Positions 18,583 to 28,452 of a stretch of DNA of 64,000 bases are shown in pieces. The notes under the pieces are model-generated. The model ran no database searches. It was given only the letters and a program-made list of their open reading frames with translations, and had not been told where the DNA came from. This stretch comes from Yersinia aleksiciae (GTDB taxonomy: Bacteria; Pseudomonadota; Gammaproteobacteria; Enterobacterales; Enterobacteriaceae). The DNA is taken from NCBI RefSeq assembly GCF_001047675.1, contig NZ_CP011975.1, positions 2,644,073 through 2,708,072 of the forward strand, read 5' to 3'. Within the stretch, counting starts at the first letter, position 1, and each line of letters begins with the position of its first letter. The position numbers and the translations under genes are program-made.

Positions 18583-19905
18583 TTGTTTCTCGCACAAGAA
18601 ATTATCCGTAAAAAACGCGACGGTCAGCCACTCAGTGAAGAAGAAATTCGCTTCTTTATCAATGGTATTCGTGACAACGTGGTTTCCGAAGGGCAGATTG
18701 CTGCTCTGGCGATGACCATTTACTTCCATGATATGAGCATGCCTGAACGTGTGGCACTCACCATGGCGATGCGTGATTCTGGCACGGTACTGAACTGGAA
18801 GAGCCTCAATCTCAATGGCCCGATTGTGGATAAACACTCCACGGGCGGTGTCGGTGATGTGACATCGCTGATGCTCGGCCCTATGATCGCCGCCTGTGGG
18901 GGTTATGTGCCGATGATCTCAGGCCGTGGTTTGGGGCATACCGGCGGGACACTGGATAAACTGGAAGCCATTCCCGGTTTTGATATTTTCCCTGATGATA
19001 ATACGTTCCGCAAAATCATTCAGAATATTGGTGTGGCGATTATCGGCCAAACCAGCTCGCTGGCACCGGCGGATAAGCGTTTTTATGCCACCCGTGATAT
19101 CACCGCGACAGTGGACTCTATCCCACTGATTACCGCCTCCATTCTGGCCAAGAAACTGGCGGAAGGATTAGATGCGTTGGTGATGGACGTTAAAGTCGGC
19201 TCTGGTGCGTTTATGCCGACCTATCAGCTATCTGCTGATTTGGCGCAGGCGATTGTCAGCGTAGCGAATGGTGCAGGTTGCAAAACCACGGCGCTGCTGA
19301 CCGACATGAACCAAGTTTTGGCCTCCAGCGCCGGTAATGGCGTTGAAGTACGCGAAGCGGTGCGCTTCCTGACTGGCGAATATCGCAACCCACGTCTGCT
19401 GGAAGTGACCATGGCGCTGTGTGTGGAAATGCTGCTGTCAGGTGGTTTGGCGCAAGATGATGCCGATGCCAGAGTCAAGCTGCAAGCGGTGCTGGATAAC
19501 GGCAAAGCGGCAGAAATTTTTGGCCGTATGGTGGCGGCGCAAAAAGGCCCGAGTGATTTCGTCGAGCGCTATGACAGCTACTTGCCGGTTGCCATGTTGA
19601 GTAAGCCGGTGTTTGCTGAGCGGCCGGGTATTATCACTGCCATGGATACACGGGCATTAGGTATGGCGGTGGTCGCCCTCGGCGGTGGCCGTCGTCGCGC
19701 CACAGATTCTATTGATTACAGTGTTGGTTTAACCGATATGGCCCGTTTGGGTGCCAGTGTTGATGGTCAACGGCCATTGGCCGTGATTCATGCCAATAAC
19801 GAAGATGATTGGCAGCAGGCGGCAGATGCCGTGCGCACGGCAATGACACTGGGTGACAAAGTACCGGAAGAGACGCCGGTGATCTATCGCCGTATCACTG
19901 AATAA
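18583..19905 (+). CDS. deoA: Thymidine phosphorylase
   Basis: DeoA converts thymidine and phosphate to thymine and 2-deoxyribose 1-phosphate. I chose a TTG start at 18583 because AGGGGGAT lies just upstream and the product then begins (M)[13 protein letters not shown], matching E. coli DeoA at 440 residues; the frame stays open to 18541 but that start has no support. The family signature is [17 protein letters not shown], and the phosphate/substrate region [16 protein letters not shown] follows. Second gene of the deo operon. Confidence 0.96.
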   Translation: MFLAQEIIRKKRDGQPLSEEEIRFFINGIRDNVVSEGQIAALAMTIYFHDMSMPERVALTMAMRDSGTVLNWKSLNLNGPIVDKHSTGGVGDVTSLMLGPMIAACGGYVPMISGRGLGHTGGTLDKLEAIPGFDIFPDDNTFRKIIQNIGVAIIGQTSSLAPADKRFYATRDITATVDSIPLITASILAKKLAEGLDALVMDVKVGSGAFMPTYQLSADLAQAIVSVANGAGCKTTALLTDMNQVLASSAGNGVEVREAVRFLTGEYRNPRLLEVTMALCVEMLLSGGLAQDDADARVKLQAVLDNGKAAEIFGRMVAAQKGPSDFVERYDSYLPVAMLSKPVFAERPGIITAMDTRALGMAVVALGGGRRRATDSIDYSVGLTDMARLGASVDGQRPLAVIHANNEDDWQQAADAVRTAMTLGDKVPEETPVIYRRITE

Positions 19906-19959
19906 CCGCCCCATTTTGATGATCCCCGCCAGGCGGGTGAATCTTTGCAGGAGAGAATA

Positions 19960-21183
19960 ATGAAACGTACATTTATTATGGTTTTAGACTCATTTGGTAT
20001 CGGCGCGAGTGAAGATGCTAAAAAATTTGGTGATGAAGGGGCGGATACACTGGGCCACATCGCTGAGGTCTGCGCCCGTGGTGAAGCTAATGTCGGCCGT
20101 AGCGGTCCATTGACACTGCCGAACCTGAGCCGTTTAGGGCTGGGTAAAGCGGCTGAGGAGTCGACTGGTAAATTCCCGGTAGGGCTGGATAAAGACGCAG
20201 ATATCATTGGCGCTTATGGTTATGCCAGCGAGTTATCCTCCGGTAAAGACACGCCATCAGGTCACTGGGAAATTGCCGGTGTGCCGGTATTGTTCGACTG
20301 GGGTTACTTCAGCGATGTAGAAAACAGCTTCCCGCCGGAATTACTGGATAAACTGGTCAAACGCGCCAATTTGCCGGGCTATCTGGGTAACTGCCACTCA
20401 AGCGGCACGGTTATCCTCGATCAACTGGGCGAAGAGCATATGAAAACCGGCAAGCCGATTTTCTACACCTCAGCTGACTCGGTGTTCCAGATTGCCTGCC
20501 ATGAAGAGACATTTGGTCTGGATCGCCTGTATGAGCTGTGCGAAATTGCCCGCGAAGAGCTGACTGAAGGCGGCTACAATATTGGTCGCGTGATTGCTCG
20601 TCCGTTCATCGGTGATAAGCCGGGTAACTTCCAGCGCACCGGTAACCGCCACGATTTGGCCGTTGAACCGCCAGCGCCGACCATGCTGAAGAAACTGGTG
20701 GATGAGAAGGGCGGCGAAGTGGTCTCAATCGGTAAAATCGCCGATATCTACGCTCATGTTGGTATCACGCAAAAAGTGAAAGCCACGGGTCTGGATGCGC
20801 TGTTTGACGCCACTATAGAAGAGATGAAAAAAGCGGGTGATAACACTATCGTGTTCACCAACTTTGTTGATTTTGACTCTTCCTACGGTCACCGCCGTGA
20901 TGTTGCTGGTTATGCCGCGGCACTGGAACTGTTTGACCGTCGTCTGCCTGAATTGCTGGCGCTGGTGAAAGAAGATGACATTATGATCCTGACCGCAGAC
21001 CACGGTTGTGACCCAACTTGGCCGGGCACCGACCATACCCGTGAGCATATTCCGGTCTTGGTTTATGGCCCGAAAGTGAAGCCGGGGTCGTTGGGGCACC
21101 GTGAGACCTTTGCTGATATTGGGCAGACAGTAGCGAAGTATTTCGATCTGTCACCAATGGATTACGGTAAGAATATGCTTTAG
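19960..21183 (+). CDS. deoB: Phosphopentomutase
   Basis: DeoB interconverts (deoxy)ribose 1-phosphate and 5-phosphate, linking the phosphorylases DeoA and DeoD to DeoC. ATG 19960 follows CAGGAGAG and gives 407 residues, the same as E. coli. Metal-binding landmarks of the alkaline phosphatase superfamily are visible: MVLDSFGIG with the first Asp, [10 protein letters not shown] with the phosphorylated Thr, and [20 protein letters not shown] with the C-terminal ligands. Confidence 0.97.
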   Translation: MKRTFIMVLDSFGIGASEDAKKFGDEGADTLGHIAEVCARGEANVGRSGPLTLPNLSRLGLGKAAEESTGKFPVGLDKDADIIGAYGYASELSSGKDTPSGHWEIAGVPVLFDWGYFSDVENSFPPELLDKLVKRANLPGYLGNCHSSGTVILDQLGEEHMKTGKPIFYTSADSVFQIACHEETFGLDRLYELCEIAREELTEGGYNIGRVIARPFIGDKPGNFQRTGNRHDLAVEPPAPTMLKKLVDEKGGEVVSIGKIADIYAHVGITQKVKATGLDALFDATIEEMKKAGDNTIVFTNFVDFDSSYGHRRDVAGYAAALELFDRRLPELLALVKEDDIMILTADHGCDPTWPGTDHTREHIPVLVYGPKVKPGSLGHRETFADIGQTVAKYFDLSPMDYGKNML

Positions 21184-21422
21184 GGCATGAAGCGAAGCTG
21201 AGCCTGTCATTTTAGGATTGGGCCGTGCTAAAAATCCTCACGTACTCGGGTCTTATAAGACCCGATGTAGGCTCCGGTTTTTGCGCGCTGACCGCACCCA
21301 AACTGCCTGTGCTCATCTACGCTCGCGATACCAACGTTTTTCTGAACTGCGCAACGTCGTTAAAATTTGCAAGCGGTTGGGTAATACAAAATTTAATTCT
21401 CTGATTTTTAAGGAAAGTGATT
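21184..21422. repeat. deoB-deoD spacer with a 20-bp perfect palindrome
   Basis: The 239-base spacer is long for this operon. It holds TCGGGTCTTATAAGACCCGA at 21246-21265, a perfect 20-bp palindrome. The surrounding text looks like an intergenic repeat insertion rather than a promoter, but I cannot name the family with certainty. It may reduce or process the message before deoD. Confidence 0.5.
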
Positions 21423-22142
21423 ATGGCAACGCCACATATTAATGCTGAAATGGGTGATTTCGCTGACGTTGTATTGATGCCAGGGGATCCGCTGCGTGCG
21501 AAGTTTATCGCAGAAACCTTCCTGCAAGATGTGAAGCAAGTGAACGACGTGCGTGGCATGTTGGGCTTCACCGGCACCTATAAAGGCCGCAAAATCTCGG
21601 TGATGGGTCATGGCATGGGTATCCCATCCTGCTCCATTTACGCGAAAGAGCTGATCACCGATTTTGGCGTGAAAAAGATTATCCGTGTGGGTTCATGCGG
21701 CGCGGTGCGCGCTGACGTTAAGCTACGCGATGTGGTTATCGGTATGGGGGCTTGCACCGATTCCAAGGTCAACCGCCTGCGCTTTAAGGATCACGACTAT
21801 GCGGCGATTGCTGATTTCGAAATGACCCGCAATGCCGTTGATGCTGCCAAAGCGAAAGGCATTGATGTCCGTGTGGGCAACATCTTCTCCGCTGATCTGT
21901 TCTACACGCCAGATCCGCAAATGTTTGATGTTATGGAGAAATACGGCATTTTGGGTGTGGAGATGGAAGCCGCAGGTATCTATGGCGTGGCCGCTGAATT
22001 CGGTGCGAAAGCCCTGACTATCTGCACCGTGTCTGACCATATCCGTACCGGCGAGCAAACCACCGCAGCCGAACGCCAGACCACGTTTAATGACATGATT
22101 GAGATTGCATTGGAATCTGTGTTGTTGGGCGACAAAGCCTAA
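21423..22142 (+). CDS. deoD: Purine-nucleoside phosphorylase
   Basis: DeoD phosphorolyses purine nucleosides and deoxynucleosides to base and (deoxy)ribose 1-phosphate; the enzyme is a hexamer. ATG 21423 follows AAGGAAAG and gives 239 residues starting [20 protein letters not shown], the usual N-terminus. The family signature is [17 protein letters not shown], and the catalytic Asp is in [10 protein letters not shown]. Last gene of deoCABD; a 12-bp hairpin follows. Confidence 0.97.
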   Translation: MATPHINAEMGDFADVVLMPGDPLRAKFIAETFLQDVKQVNDVRGMLGFTGTYKGRKISVMGHGMGIPSCSIYAKELITDFGVKKIIRVGSCGAVRADVKLRDVVIGMGACTDSKVNRLRFKDHDYAAIADFEMTRNAVDAAKAKGIDVRVGNIFSADLFYTPDPQMFDVMEKYGILGVEMEAAGIYGVAAEFGAKALTICTVSDHIRTGEQTTAAERQTTFNDMIEIALESVLLGDKA

Positions 22143-22161
22143 CACGCGTTCTGCGCTTTCT

Positions 22162-22191
22162 ATTCAGCAGCAGGTCTTTCTGCTGCTGAAT
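22162..22191 (+). terminator. Strong hairpin after deoD
   Basis: ATTCAGCAGCAG and CTGCTGCTGAAT form a perfect 12-bp stem around GTCTTT. There is no T-run right after it, so it may end the deo transcript with help or protect its 3' end. Confidence 0.6.
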
Positions 22192-22254
22192 CTATTCATA
22201 AAAATCACCGTAAAAAATCTGTTTCTTTACATATCAGCTAATTAACGCTATAAA

Positions 22255-22302
22255 TCTATTCATCCATCTATTCATGTTTCTATTCAAAAATCTATTCATA
22301 TG
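22255..22302 (+). repeat. Four tandem 12-bp repeats abutting the yjjJ start
   Basis: TCTATTCAT occurs at 22255, 22267 and 22291, and TCTATTCAA at 22279, a strict 12-base period. The last unit runs into the ATG of yjjJ at 22300. A further single copy lies at 22191. The array takes the place where a ribosome binding site would be. Confidence 0.9.
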
Positions 22303-23655
22303 CACTCTCTGGAAACGCTATTACGTCAAGGCCCAGCCACGGCGTCTTATCTGGCACAGATCATGACGATCAGTCAGCCCACCGTTTCACGACAATTAAG
22401 TGGGTTAAAAGACAACGTGCTGAAAATAGGCAAAGGCAGAGCAACACAGTATGCCTTACGACGACCTATTGCCGGAGATAGCGGGGAAGAGGGGCGATTT
22501 CCTTTGTATCGTATCGATGAGCGGGGCCATGCTGCTCATTTCGCAACACTCTATCTTATCCATCCAGCCGAAATGTGCTGCGTACATCAATTGGAATCAG
22601 ATACTTGGCAGAAATTTGATAGCTTGCCTTGGTATTTGACCGATATGCGCCCTCAGGGATTTCTCGGGCGAATCTGGGGAAAGTCGGTCGCAACTCAGTT
22701 GCAGCTCGCGGATGATGTCCACTTGTGGAATGAAGATCATATTTTACTCGCGCTGTCCCGTCAGGCGGATGATATGAATGGCAATCTATTGATTGGAGAG
22801 CAGAGTTATCAACATTGGCTAGCGGCTCCTGACGCAATACCGATTGAGCCAGCAAATAAGTTAGCTCGTTACACTGAATTGTCCCAAATGGCACTCGCCG
22901 GTGAAATGGTGGGCTCTTCTGCGGGAGGGGAACAGCCCAAATTTACCTGTTATGCCGGATACTCAGAACAGCCGCCGTCGTATGTCATTGTTAAATTTAC
23001 TGCTACACAGGATAACCCTAACTCACAACGCTGGGCGGATCTGCTCATTGCCGAGTCTTTGGCACTGAACACATTAAAGGGCGCAGATTACCCGGCAGCC
23101 GCCACTCATATCCTGCAAAATCAGGATCGGCAAATTTTCCTTGAGGTTGAACGTTTTGACCGATATGGGCAGCGTGGCCGCGTTGGGATGGTCTCTCTGG
23201 AAGCTGTGAATGCTGAATTTGTCGGCATGCCGATTGCCAGTTGGCCAAAAGTTTGTCGCGAACTGGCGGCAAAAGGCTTACTGAGTCCAGCACAACTTGA
23301 ACAAGTGCGATTAATCTGGGCTTTCGGGGTATTGATTGCGAATACAGACATGCATCATGGAAATCTATCATTCTTGCATCCCGAAAGTAGGCCTTTATCA
23401 CTAGCTCCCATTTACGACATGTTGCCTATGGCTTTTGCTCCGTCAGGTACCGGGAATATGCGGCATACCGTACCCGATATAACGTTATCAGTTGATGTCA
23501 GTCGGGAGCATTGGTTGCAGGCGCAAGAGTTGGCACTGAAATTCTGGCAAACAGTGGCGGCACACTCAGCTATCAGTACCGGCTTTAAAGTGATAGCTCG
23601 TCAGATGCAGGAAAAGATAGCGTCACTGACCCCTGTTATTGGGCGCATGGCATAA
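22300..23655 (+). CDS. yjjJ: HipA-like kinase YjjJ with N-terminal DNA-binding domain
   Basis: A 451-residue HipA-family protein. HipA proteins are Ser/Thr kinases that can act as toxins; YjjJ-type members lack a separate HipB-like antitoxin gene and instead begin with a winged helix (about residues 1-50, ITISQPTVSRQLSGLKDNVL-like recognition region). Kinase landmarks are visible: SSAGGEQPKF (glycine-rich loop), VIVKFT (ATP-binding Lys), NTDMHHGNLSFL (catalytic Asp and Asn) and PIYDMLPM (metal-binding Asp). The position after deoD is the same as in E. coli. No small antitoxin gene flanks it. There is no Shine-Dalgarno sequence before ATG 22300; four 12-bp repeats lie there instead and may be its own operator. 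Confidence 0.88.
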   Translation: MHSLETLLRQGPATASYLAQIMTISQPTVSRQLSGLKDNVLKIGKGRATQYALRRPIAGDSGEEGRFPLYRIDERGHAAHFATLYLIHPAEMCCVHQLESDTWQKFDSLPWYLTDMRPQGFLGRIWGKSVATQLQLADDVHLWNEDHILLALSRQADDMNGNLLIGEQSYQHWLAAPDAIPIEPANKLARYTELSQMALAGEMVGSSAGGEQPKFTCYAGYSEQPPSYVIVKFTATQDNPNSQRWADLLIAESLALNTLKGADYPAAATHILQNQDRQIFLEVERFDRYGQRGRVGMVSLEAVNAEFVGMPIASWPKVCRELAAKGLLSPAQLEQVRLIWAFGVLIANTDMHHGNLSFLHPESRPLSLAPIYDMLPMAFAPSGTGNMRHTVPDITLSVDVSREHWLQAQELALKFWQTVAAHSAISTGFKVIARQMQEKIASLTPVIGRMA

Positions 23656-23663
23656 TAGCTGCA

Positions 23664-24344
23664 CTACTTCTCATCCGGTTTTTTATCTGACGTCGGTGTG
23701 TCCTCTTCACTTTCATCTTCTTCTTTCACTGGCGTATTGGCGGTCAGCAGATAGGGCGACTGCTGCCAACGGCTGCGGCGGCCTTGCAGCAGGGTACGTG
23801 CCAAAATAATGCCCACGGCCAGCGCGACCAATATCATCAGGCGCAGTAAATTGGTGGTATTATCCACCTGCTTGGATTCGGTCGCCAGCACATGGGTATC
23901 CAGCGTCATACGCAGAAATCCACTTGGCCCGCTTTTACCGGGGATCAGCTCGACAATCTGGTGGTTGAAATAACTGCCGGGGCGTTTACCATCTAAAGCC
24001 AGCCGATCGCGAACTTTTACGTTCTCTCCGGCGGCGGCCACCAGCGTACCGTCAATCTGATAGACACTGGCATCCAAGATGCGACTTGATTGCGTCAGTT
24101 GCTGGAGTACGGCATCGACCTTCTGGCTGTCGATATCATCATCACCACTGTCCATGATCGGTGAGAGGCTAAAAGTGACTTGTTTCGCCAATGTTTTCGC
24201 CAGTTCTTCGACTTGTTCTGAACGTGCCAACTGATGACTGAGGCTGAAGTAGGATGCACCTTGCATGAGCAAGACTAACAATGCCAGACAAATCAGGACA
24301 ATAGCTGTCCGGTGCAGTCGAAATTTTAGTTTAGCCTTGGCCAT
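23664..24344 (-). CDS. ytjB: YtjB/Smp-family membrane protein
   Basis: A 226-residue inner-membrane protein of the Smp (YtjB/AhpA) family, transcribed away from serB as in E. coli. One membrane helix is at about 14-33 (TAIVLICLALLVLLMQGA), a periplasmic region of about 130 residues follows (a sensor-like fold), and a second helix is at about 165-183. The C-terminal tail is highly acidic and lysine-rich (EEDESEEDTPTSDKKPDEK). Function is not established. Confidence 0.87.
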   Translation of the reverse strand: MAKAKLKFRLHRTAIVLICLALLVLLMQGASYFSLSHQLARSEQVEELAKTLAKQVTFSLSPIMDSGDDDIDSQKVDAVLQQLTQSSRILDASVYQIDGTLVAAAGENVKVRDRLALDGKRPGSYFNHQIVELIPGKSGPSGFLRMTLDTHVLATESKQVDNTTNLLRLMILVALAVGIILARTLLQGRRSRWQQSPYLLTANTPVKEEDESEEDTPTSDKKPDEK

Positions 24345-24373
24345 GCAGGTTCCTTGCCGAATTCGGTGACTCT

Positions 24374-24500
24374 ATATCCGTCATCCTTCAAGTTGCAGGT
24401 GTGTTGACGGCCCTCGTTCATCCCAGTCACTTACTGATGTAAGCGCTTGGGGATTTGCTCAGTTGCCGCCTGACTGCAACTCGAATTATTTAGGGTATAT
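24374..24500. repeat. ERIC element between ytjB and serB
   Basis: A full-length copy of about 127 bases. The core reads CAGTCACTTACTGATGTAAG, and the outer arms AAGTTGCAG and CTGCAACT pair; ends are TATATCC and AGGGTATA. It sits in the divergent promoter region of ytjB and serB, so it could affect either transcript. Confidence 0.88.
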
Positions 24501-24581
24501 GTTGCCAGAAGCAAGGGCGATAGGATAGCTTGATGCGTTGTTTTGTCTTGCCTTATACCCAGTTTTCTACAGGAGTTATTC

Positions 24582-25559
24582 ATGTCTAATAGTCTGACCT
24601 ATTGTGATCTTCCGGCGGAGATCTACCAATGGCCGGGTTTGCCACTTTCACTCAGTGGCGATGAAGTGATGCCGCTGGATTATCGTGCTGGTCACACAGG
24701 TTGGCTGTTGTACGGCAGGAAACTGGATAAAAAGCGTATTACTGATTTCCAACGCCAACTGGGCGCGGCAATGGTGATTGTTTCCGCCTGGTGCGTGGAA
24801 GATTATCAGGTGATCCGTCTGGCGGGCAGCTTAACACCACGGATTAAAACGCTGGCCGATGAGAGTGGCCTTGATGTTGCGCCATTGGGGGCCATTCCGC
24901 ATTTGCGCACCCCCGGCCTGCTGGTGATGGATATGGACTCTACCGCCATCCAAATTGAATGTATTGATGAAATTGCCAAGCTGGCCGGTGTAGGTGAAGA
25001 GGTGGCCGCCGTCACTGAACGCGCTATGCAAGGTGAGTTGGATTTCTCCGCCAGCCTGCGCCAGCGAGTGGCTACCCTGAAAGGGGCCGATGCCAATATC
25101 CTAAAACAGGTACGCGACGAGTTACCTCTCATGCCGGGGCTGACCAGTCTGGTGCGTAAGCTTCAGGCGCTGGATTGGCATGTGGCAATTGCTTCCGGCG
25201 GTTTTACCTATTATGCCGAGTATCTGCGCGACAAATTGCGGCTGGTGGCGGTTGCCGCCAACGAGCTTGAGATCAAAGATGGCAAGCTGACAGGCAAAGT
25301 TCTGGGGCCGATTGTCGATGCGCAATTCAAAGCCGACACCCTGCTCAAACTGGCCGAAAAATTGAATATCCCAGTGGCTCAAACTGTGGCGATAGGCGAC
25401 GGTGCTAACGACCTGAAGATGATGCAAGCCGCGGGGCTGGGGCTGGCTTTCCATGCCAAACCAAAGGTTTACGCGAAAGCGAAAGTGGCTATCCGTCACG
25501 GTGATTTGATCAGTGTGCTGTGTATCCTGACCGGTAGCCTAAAGCATGAAGAACGCTAA
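24582..25559 (+). CDS. serB: Phosphoserine phosphatase
   Basis: SerB removes phosphate from O-phosphoserine, the last step of serine synthesis. ATG 24582 follows CAGGAG and gives 325 residues starting MSNSLTYCDLPAEIYQWPGL, close to E. coli SerB. An N-terminal regulatory part precedes the HAD phosphatase domain, with motif I MDMDSTAIQ (the two Asp residues are nucleophile and acid/base), motif II ASGGFTYYAE and motif III AIGDGANDLKMM. radA follows after an ERIC copy. Confidence 0.97.
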   Translation: MSNSLTYCDLPAEIYQWPGLPLSLSGDEVMPLDYRAGHTGWLLYGRKLDKKRITDFQRQLGAAMVIVSAWCVEDYQVIRLAGSLTPRIKTLADESGLDVAPLGAIPHLRTPGLLVMDMDSTAIQIECIDEIAKLAGVGEEVAAVTERAMQGELDFSASLRQRVATLKGADANILKQVRDELPLMPGLTSLVRKLQALDWHVAIASGGFTYYAEYLRDKLRLVAVAANELEIKDGKLTGKVLGPIVDAQFKADTLLKLAEKLNIPVAQTVAIGDGANDLKMMQAAGLGLAFHAKPKVYAKAKVAIRHGDLISVLCILTGSLKHEER

Positions 25560-25560
25560 T

Positions 25561-25684
25561 CCCCTGTGTCCTTGGCACTACAGCGTTGTTAGCGGCACTC
25601 ACTCACCCGAATCACTTACTGATGTAAGCTCATCGGGATGAGTTCACTGGCTGCCTAGCTGTAGCACCAATGTCTTCGGGGATG
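25561..25684. repeat. ERIC element between serB and radA
   Basis: A near full-length copy starting right after the serB stop, with core CACTTACTGATGTAAGCTC and arms CTACAGCG and AGCTGTAG. It fills most of the gap between the two genes and would be transcribed if they share a message. Confidence 0.87.
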
Positions 25685-25709
25685 TTTTATTATTAGATTG
25701 AGGTGAATC

Positions 25710-27095
25710 GTGGCTAAAGCGCCAAAACGGGCATTTGTCTGTAATGAATGCGGGGCGGATTATCCGCGCTGGCAGGGGCAGTGCAGTGCCTGTAATGCCT
25801 GGAATACCATCACCGAGGTGCGGCTGGCGGCAGTGTCATCCTCGTCGTCACGAACTGAACGTTTTGGCGGCTATGCCGGTGATGCCGGTGTCAGTCGGGT
25901 ACAGAAGCTATCGGATATCAGTCTGGACGAACAACCGCGCTTCTCAACCGGCTTTCTTGAGTTCGATCGGGTGCTGGGCGGAGGTGTGGTACCGGGCAGT
26001 GCCATTCTGATTGGCGGGAATCCGGGGGCGGGGAAAAGTACCCTGCTGCTGCAAACACTCTGCAAATTGTCCGAAAATATGAAAACCCTGTATGTCACTG
26101 GCGAAGAGTCATTGCAACAGGTTGCTATGCGCGCGCACCGCCTGGGCTTGCCCACGGGGGGCCTGAATATGCTGTCGGAAACCAGTATCGAGCAGATCTG
26201 CCTGATTGCCGAGCAAGAGCAGCCACGGCTGATGGTGATCGACTCTATTCAGGTGATGCACATGGCGGATATCCAATCGTCCCCGGGCAGTGTGGCGCAA
26301 GTGCGCGAAACCGCCGCCTATCTGACGCGCTTTGCCAAAACGCGTGGTGTCGCCATTGTGATGGTGGGCCACGTGACCAAAGATGGCTCGCTGGCGGGGC
26401 CAAAAGTGCTGGAGCATTGTATCGACTGCTCAGTGATGCTCGATGGTGACGGTGACTCACGTTTTCGCACCTTACGCAGCCACAAAAACCGCTTCGGTGC
26501 TGTCAATGAGCTCGGCGTCTTCGCCATGACCGAGCAGGGCCTGCGGGAAGTCAGTAATCCGTCAGCGATCTTCCTCAGCCGAGGGGATGAAGTGACGGCG
26601 GGCAGTTCAGTGATGGTGGTGTGGGAAGGGACGCGCCCGCTGCTGGTTGAGATTCAGGCGCTGGTGGATCACTCCATGATGTCAAACCCACGTCGGGTGG
26701 CGGTCGGACTGGAGCAAAACCGGCTGGCAATCTTACTGGCGGTGTTGCATCGTCATGGCGGCTTGCAGATGTCGGATCAGGATGTGTTCGTCAATGTGGT
26801 CGGTGGCGTGAAAGTGACGGAAACCAGTGCGGATCTGGCGCTGCTGATGTCGCTGGTGTCCAGTCTGCGCGACCGTCCGCTGCCGCAAGATTTGGTGGTG
26901 TTTGGTGAGGTGGGGCTGGCGGGTGAAATCAGGCCGGTGCCAAGTGGTCAGGAGCGTATTTCCGAAGCCGCTAAACACGGTTTTAAACGCGCTATCGTGC
27001 CATACGCCAATATGCCGAAGAAGCCGCTGCCCAATATGCAGGTTTTCGGTGTGAAGAAACTGGCTGATGCCTTGGCGGTTTTAGAAGATCTGTAA
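25710..27095 (+). CDS. radA: DNA repair protein RadA
   Basis: RadA is a RecA-like ATPase and helicase that helps branch migration in recombination and repair. The 461-residue protein starts at GTG 25710, preceded by TGAGGTG. It has the N-terminal zinc finger (CNECGADYPRWQGQCSAC), Walker A GGNPGAGKST, the RadA-specific KNRFG motif (SHKNRFGAVNE) and a C-terminal Lon-protease-like domain (about 290-461, with GEVGLAGEIRPV). nadR follows in the same direction. Confidence 0.97.
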   Translation: MAKAPKRAFVCNECGADYPRWQGQCSACNAWNTITEVRLAAVSSSSSRTERFGGYAGDAGVSRVQKLSDISLDEQPRFSTGFLEFDRVLGGGVVPGSAILIGGNPGAGKSTLLLQTLCKLSENMKTLYVTGEESLQQVAMRAHRLGLPTGGLNMLSETSIEQICLIAEQEQPRLMVIDSIQVMHMADIQSSPGSVAQVRETAAYLTRFAKTRGVAIVMVGHVTKDGSLAGPKVLEHCIDCSVMLDGDGDSRFRTLRSHKNRFGAVNELGVFAMTEQGLREVSNPSAIFLSRGDEVTAGSSVMVVWEGTRPLLVEIQALVDHSMMSNPRRVAVGLEQNRLAILLAVLHRHGGLQMSDQDVFVNVVGGVKVTETSADLALLMSLVSSLRDRPLPQDLVVFGEVGLAGEIRPVPSGQERISEAAKHGFKRAIVPYANMPKKPLPNMQVFGVKKLADALAVLEDL

Positions 27096-27140
27096 TCACG
27101 CATTTAGTAGTACGAATCTCGCAGCATACTGTGTTATTTT

Positions 27141-27158
27141 TGTTTAGCGCACTAAACA
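27141..27158. promoter_or_regulatory. NadR operator in front of nadR
   Basis: TGTTTAGCGCACTAAACA is a perfect copy of the NadR box TGTTTA-N6-TAAACA. It ends 10 bases before the nadR start and overlaps the region of its ribosome site, which indicates NAD-responsive autoregulation. Confidence 0.85.
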
Positions 27159-27168
27159 AGGAGGCGGC

Positions 27169-28452
27169 ATGCTGCAGTTCGACTATCTCAAAACAGCCAT
27201 TAAGCAAAAGGGGTGTACCTTACAGCAGGTGGCTGAAGCCAGCGGTATGACGAAAGGGTATTTAAGCCAGCTACTCAACGACAAGATCAAAAGCCCCAGT
27301 GCGCAAAAGCTGGAAGCCTTACACCGTTTTCTTGAGCTGGAATTCCCCCGCCGCGAGAAAAAAGTGGGGGTGGTGTTTGGTAAATTTTACCCGCTCCACA
27401 CCGGCCACATCTTTTTAATCCAGCGCGCCTGTAGTCAGGTTGACGAGCTGCATGTCATTTTGTGCCACGATGACCCCCGCGATCGTGAGCTGTTCGAGAA
27501 CAGTTCAATGTCACAACAGCCCACGGTCAGTGATCGCCTGCGCTGGTTGCTGCAAACCTTTAAGTATCAGAAAAATATCCATATTCACTCATTTGATGAG
27601 CATGGAATTGAACCCTATCCCCATGGTTGGGATGTCTGGAGTCGTGGCGTCAAAAAATTCATGGCGGAAAAGGGCATCGTCCCCAGTTTTATTTACTCCA
27701 GCGAGAGTCAGGACGCGCCACGTTACCGCGAGCAGTTGGGTATCGAAACCATTCTGATCGACCCACAGCGCTCATTTATGAATATCAGTGGCCGTCAAAT
27801 CCGCCGCGACCCTTTCCGCTACTGGGATTACATTCCGACAGAAGTGAAGCCCTTTTTTGTCCGTACCGTGGCGATATTGGGGGGCGAATCCAGCGGGAAA
27901 TCTACCCTAGTCAATAAGTTAGCTAATATCTTCAATACCACCAGTGCGTGGGAGTATGGTCGCGACTATGTGTTCTCTCATCTGGGGGGCGATGAGATGG
28001 CGCTGCAATATTCCGATTATGACAAGATAGCGCTGGGGCAGGCGCAGTACGTGGATTTTGCGGTGAAATACGCCAATAAAGTGGCCTTTATCGATACCGA
28101 CTTTGTCACCACCCAGGCCTTCTGCAAAAAATATGAGGGGCGCGAGCACCCCTTTGTGCAGGCGCTGATTGATGAATACCGTTTTGATCTGGTTATCTTG
28201 CTGGAAAACAACACGCCATGGGTTGCCGATGGGTTGCGTAGCCTTGGCAGTGATCGTGACCGCAAAGCCTTCCAGAACTTACTGGAGCAGATGTTGCGCA
28301 GCAATAATATTGAATATGTGCATGTTGAATCCGCAGATTATGATGCACGTTTCCTGCGCTGCGTCGAGTTGGTTCAGCAACTGTTGGCCGCCGACCTGCA
28401 ACGCCTTGCCCGCCCTTCCGTATTGGCTGAAGGGCGGGAAGAGTCACGTTAG
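27169..28452 (+). CDS. nadR: Trifunctional NAD regulator NadR
   Basis: NadR represses NAD synthesis genes, has weak NMN adenylyltransferase activity and phosphorylates nicotinamide riboside. The 427-residue protein shows all three parts: an N-terminal helix-turn-helix (about 8-57, CTLQQVAEASGMTKGYLSQL), a nucleotidyltransferase domain with GKFYPLHTGH (about 68-77) and a kinase domain with Walker A GGESSGKST (about 240). GGAGG precedes ATG 27169. Its stop overlaps by 4 bases the stop of the convergent oxidoreductase gene. It is a little longer at the C-terminus than E. coli NadR. Confidence 0.96.
   Translation: MLQFDYLKTAIKQKGCTLQQVAEASGMTKGYLSQLLNDKIKSPSAQKLEALHRFLELEFPRREKKVGVVFGKFYPLHTGHIFLIQRACSQVDELHVILCHDDPRDRELFENSSMSQQPTVSDRLRWLLQTFKYQKNIHIHSFDEHGIEPYPHGWDVWSRGVKKFMAEKGIVPSFIYSSESQDAPRYREQLGIETILIDPQRSFMNISGRQIRRDPFRYWDYIPTEVKPFFVRTVAILGGESSGKSTLVNKLANIFNTTSAWEYGRDYVFSHLGGDEMALQYSDYDKIALGQAQYVDFAVKYANKVAFIDTDFVTTQAFCKKYEGREHPFVQALIDEYRFDLVILLENNTPWVADGLRSLGSDRDRKAFQNLLEQMLRSNNIEYVHVESADYDARFLRCVELVQQLLAADLQRLARPSVLAEGREESR

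Noticed and set aside
22255..22302. CRISPR-like repeat array
   Set aside because: Units are only 12 bases long with no spacers and no cas genes nearby.
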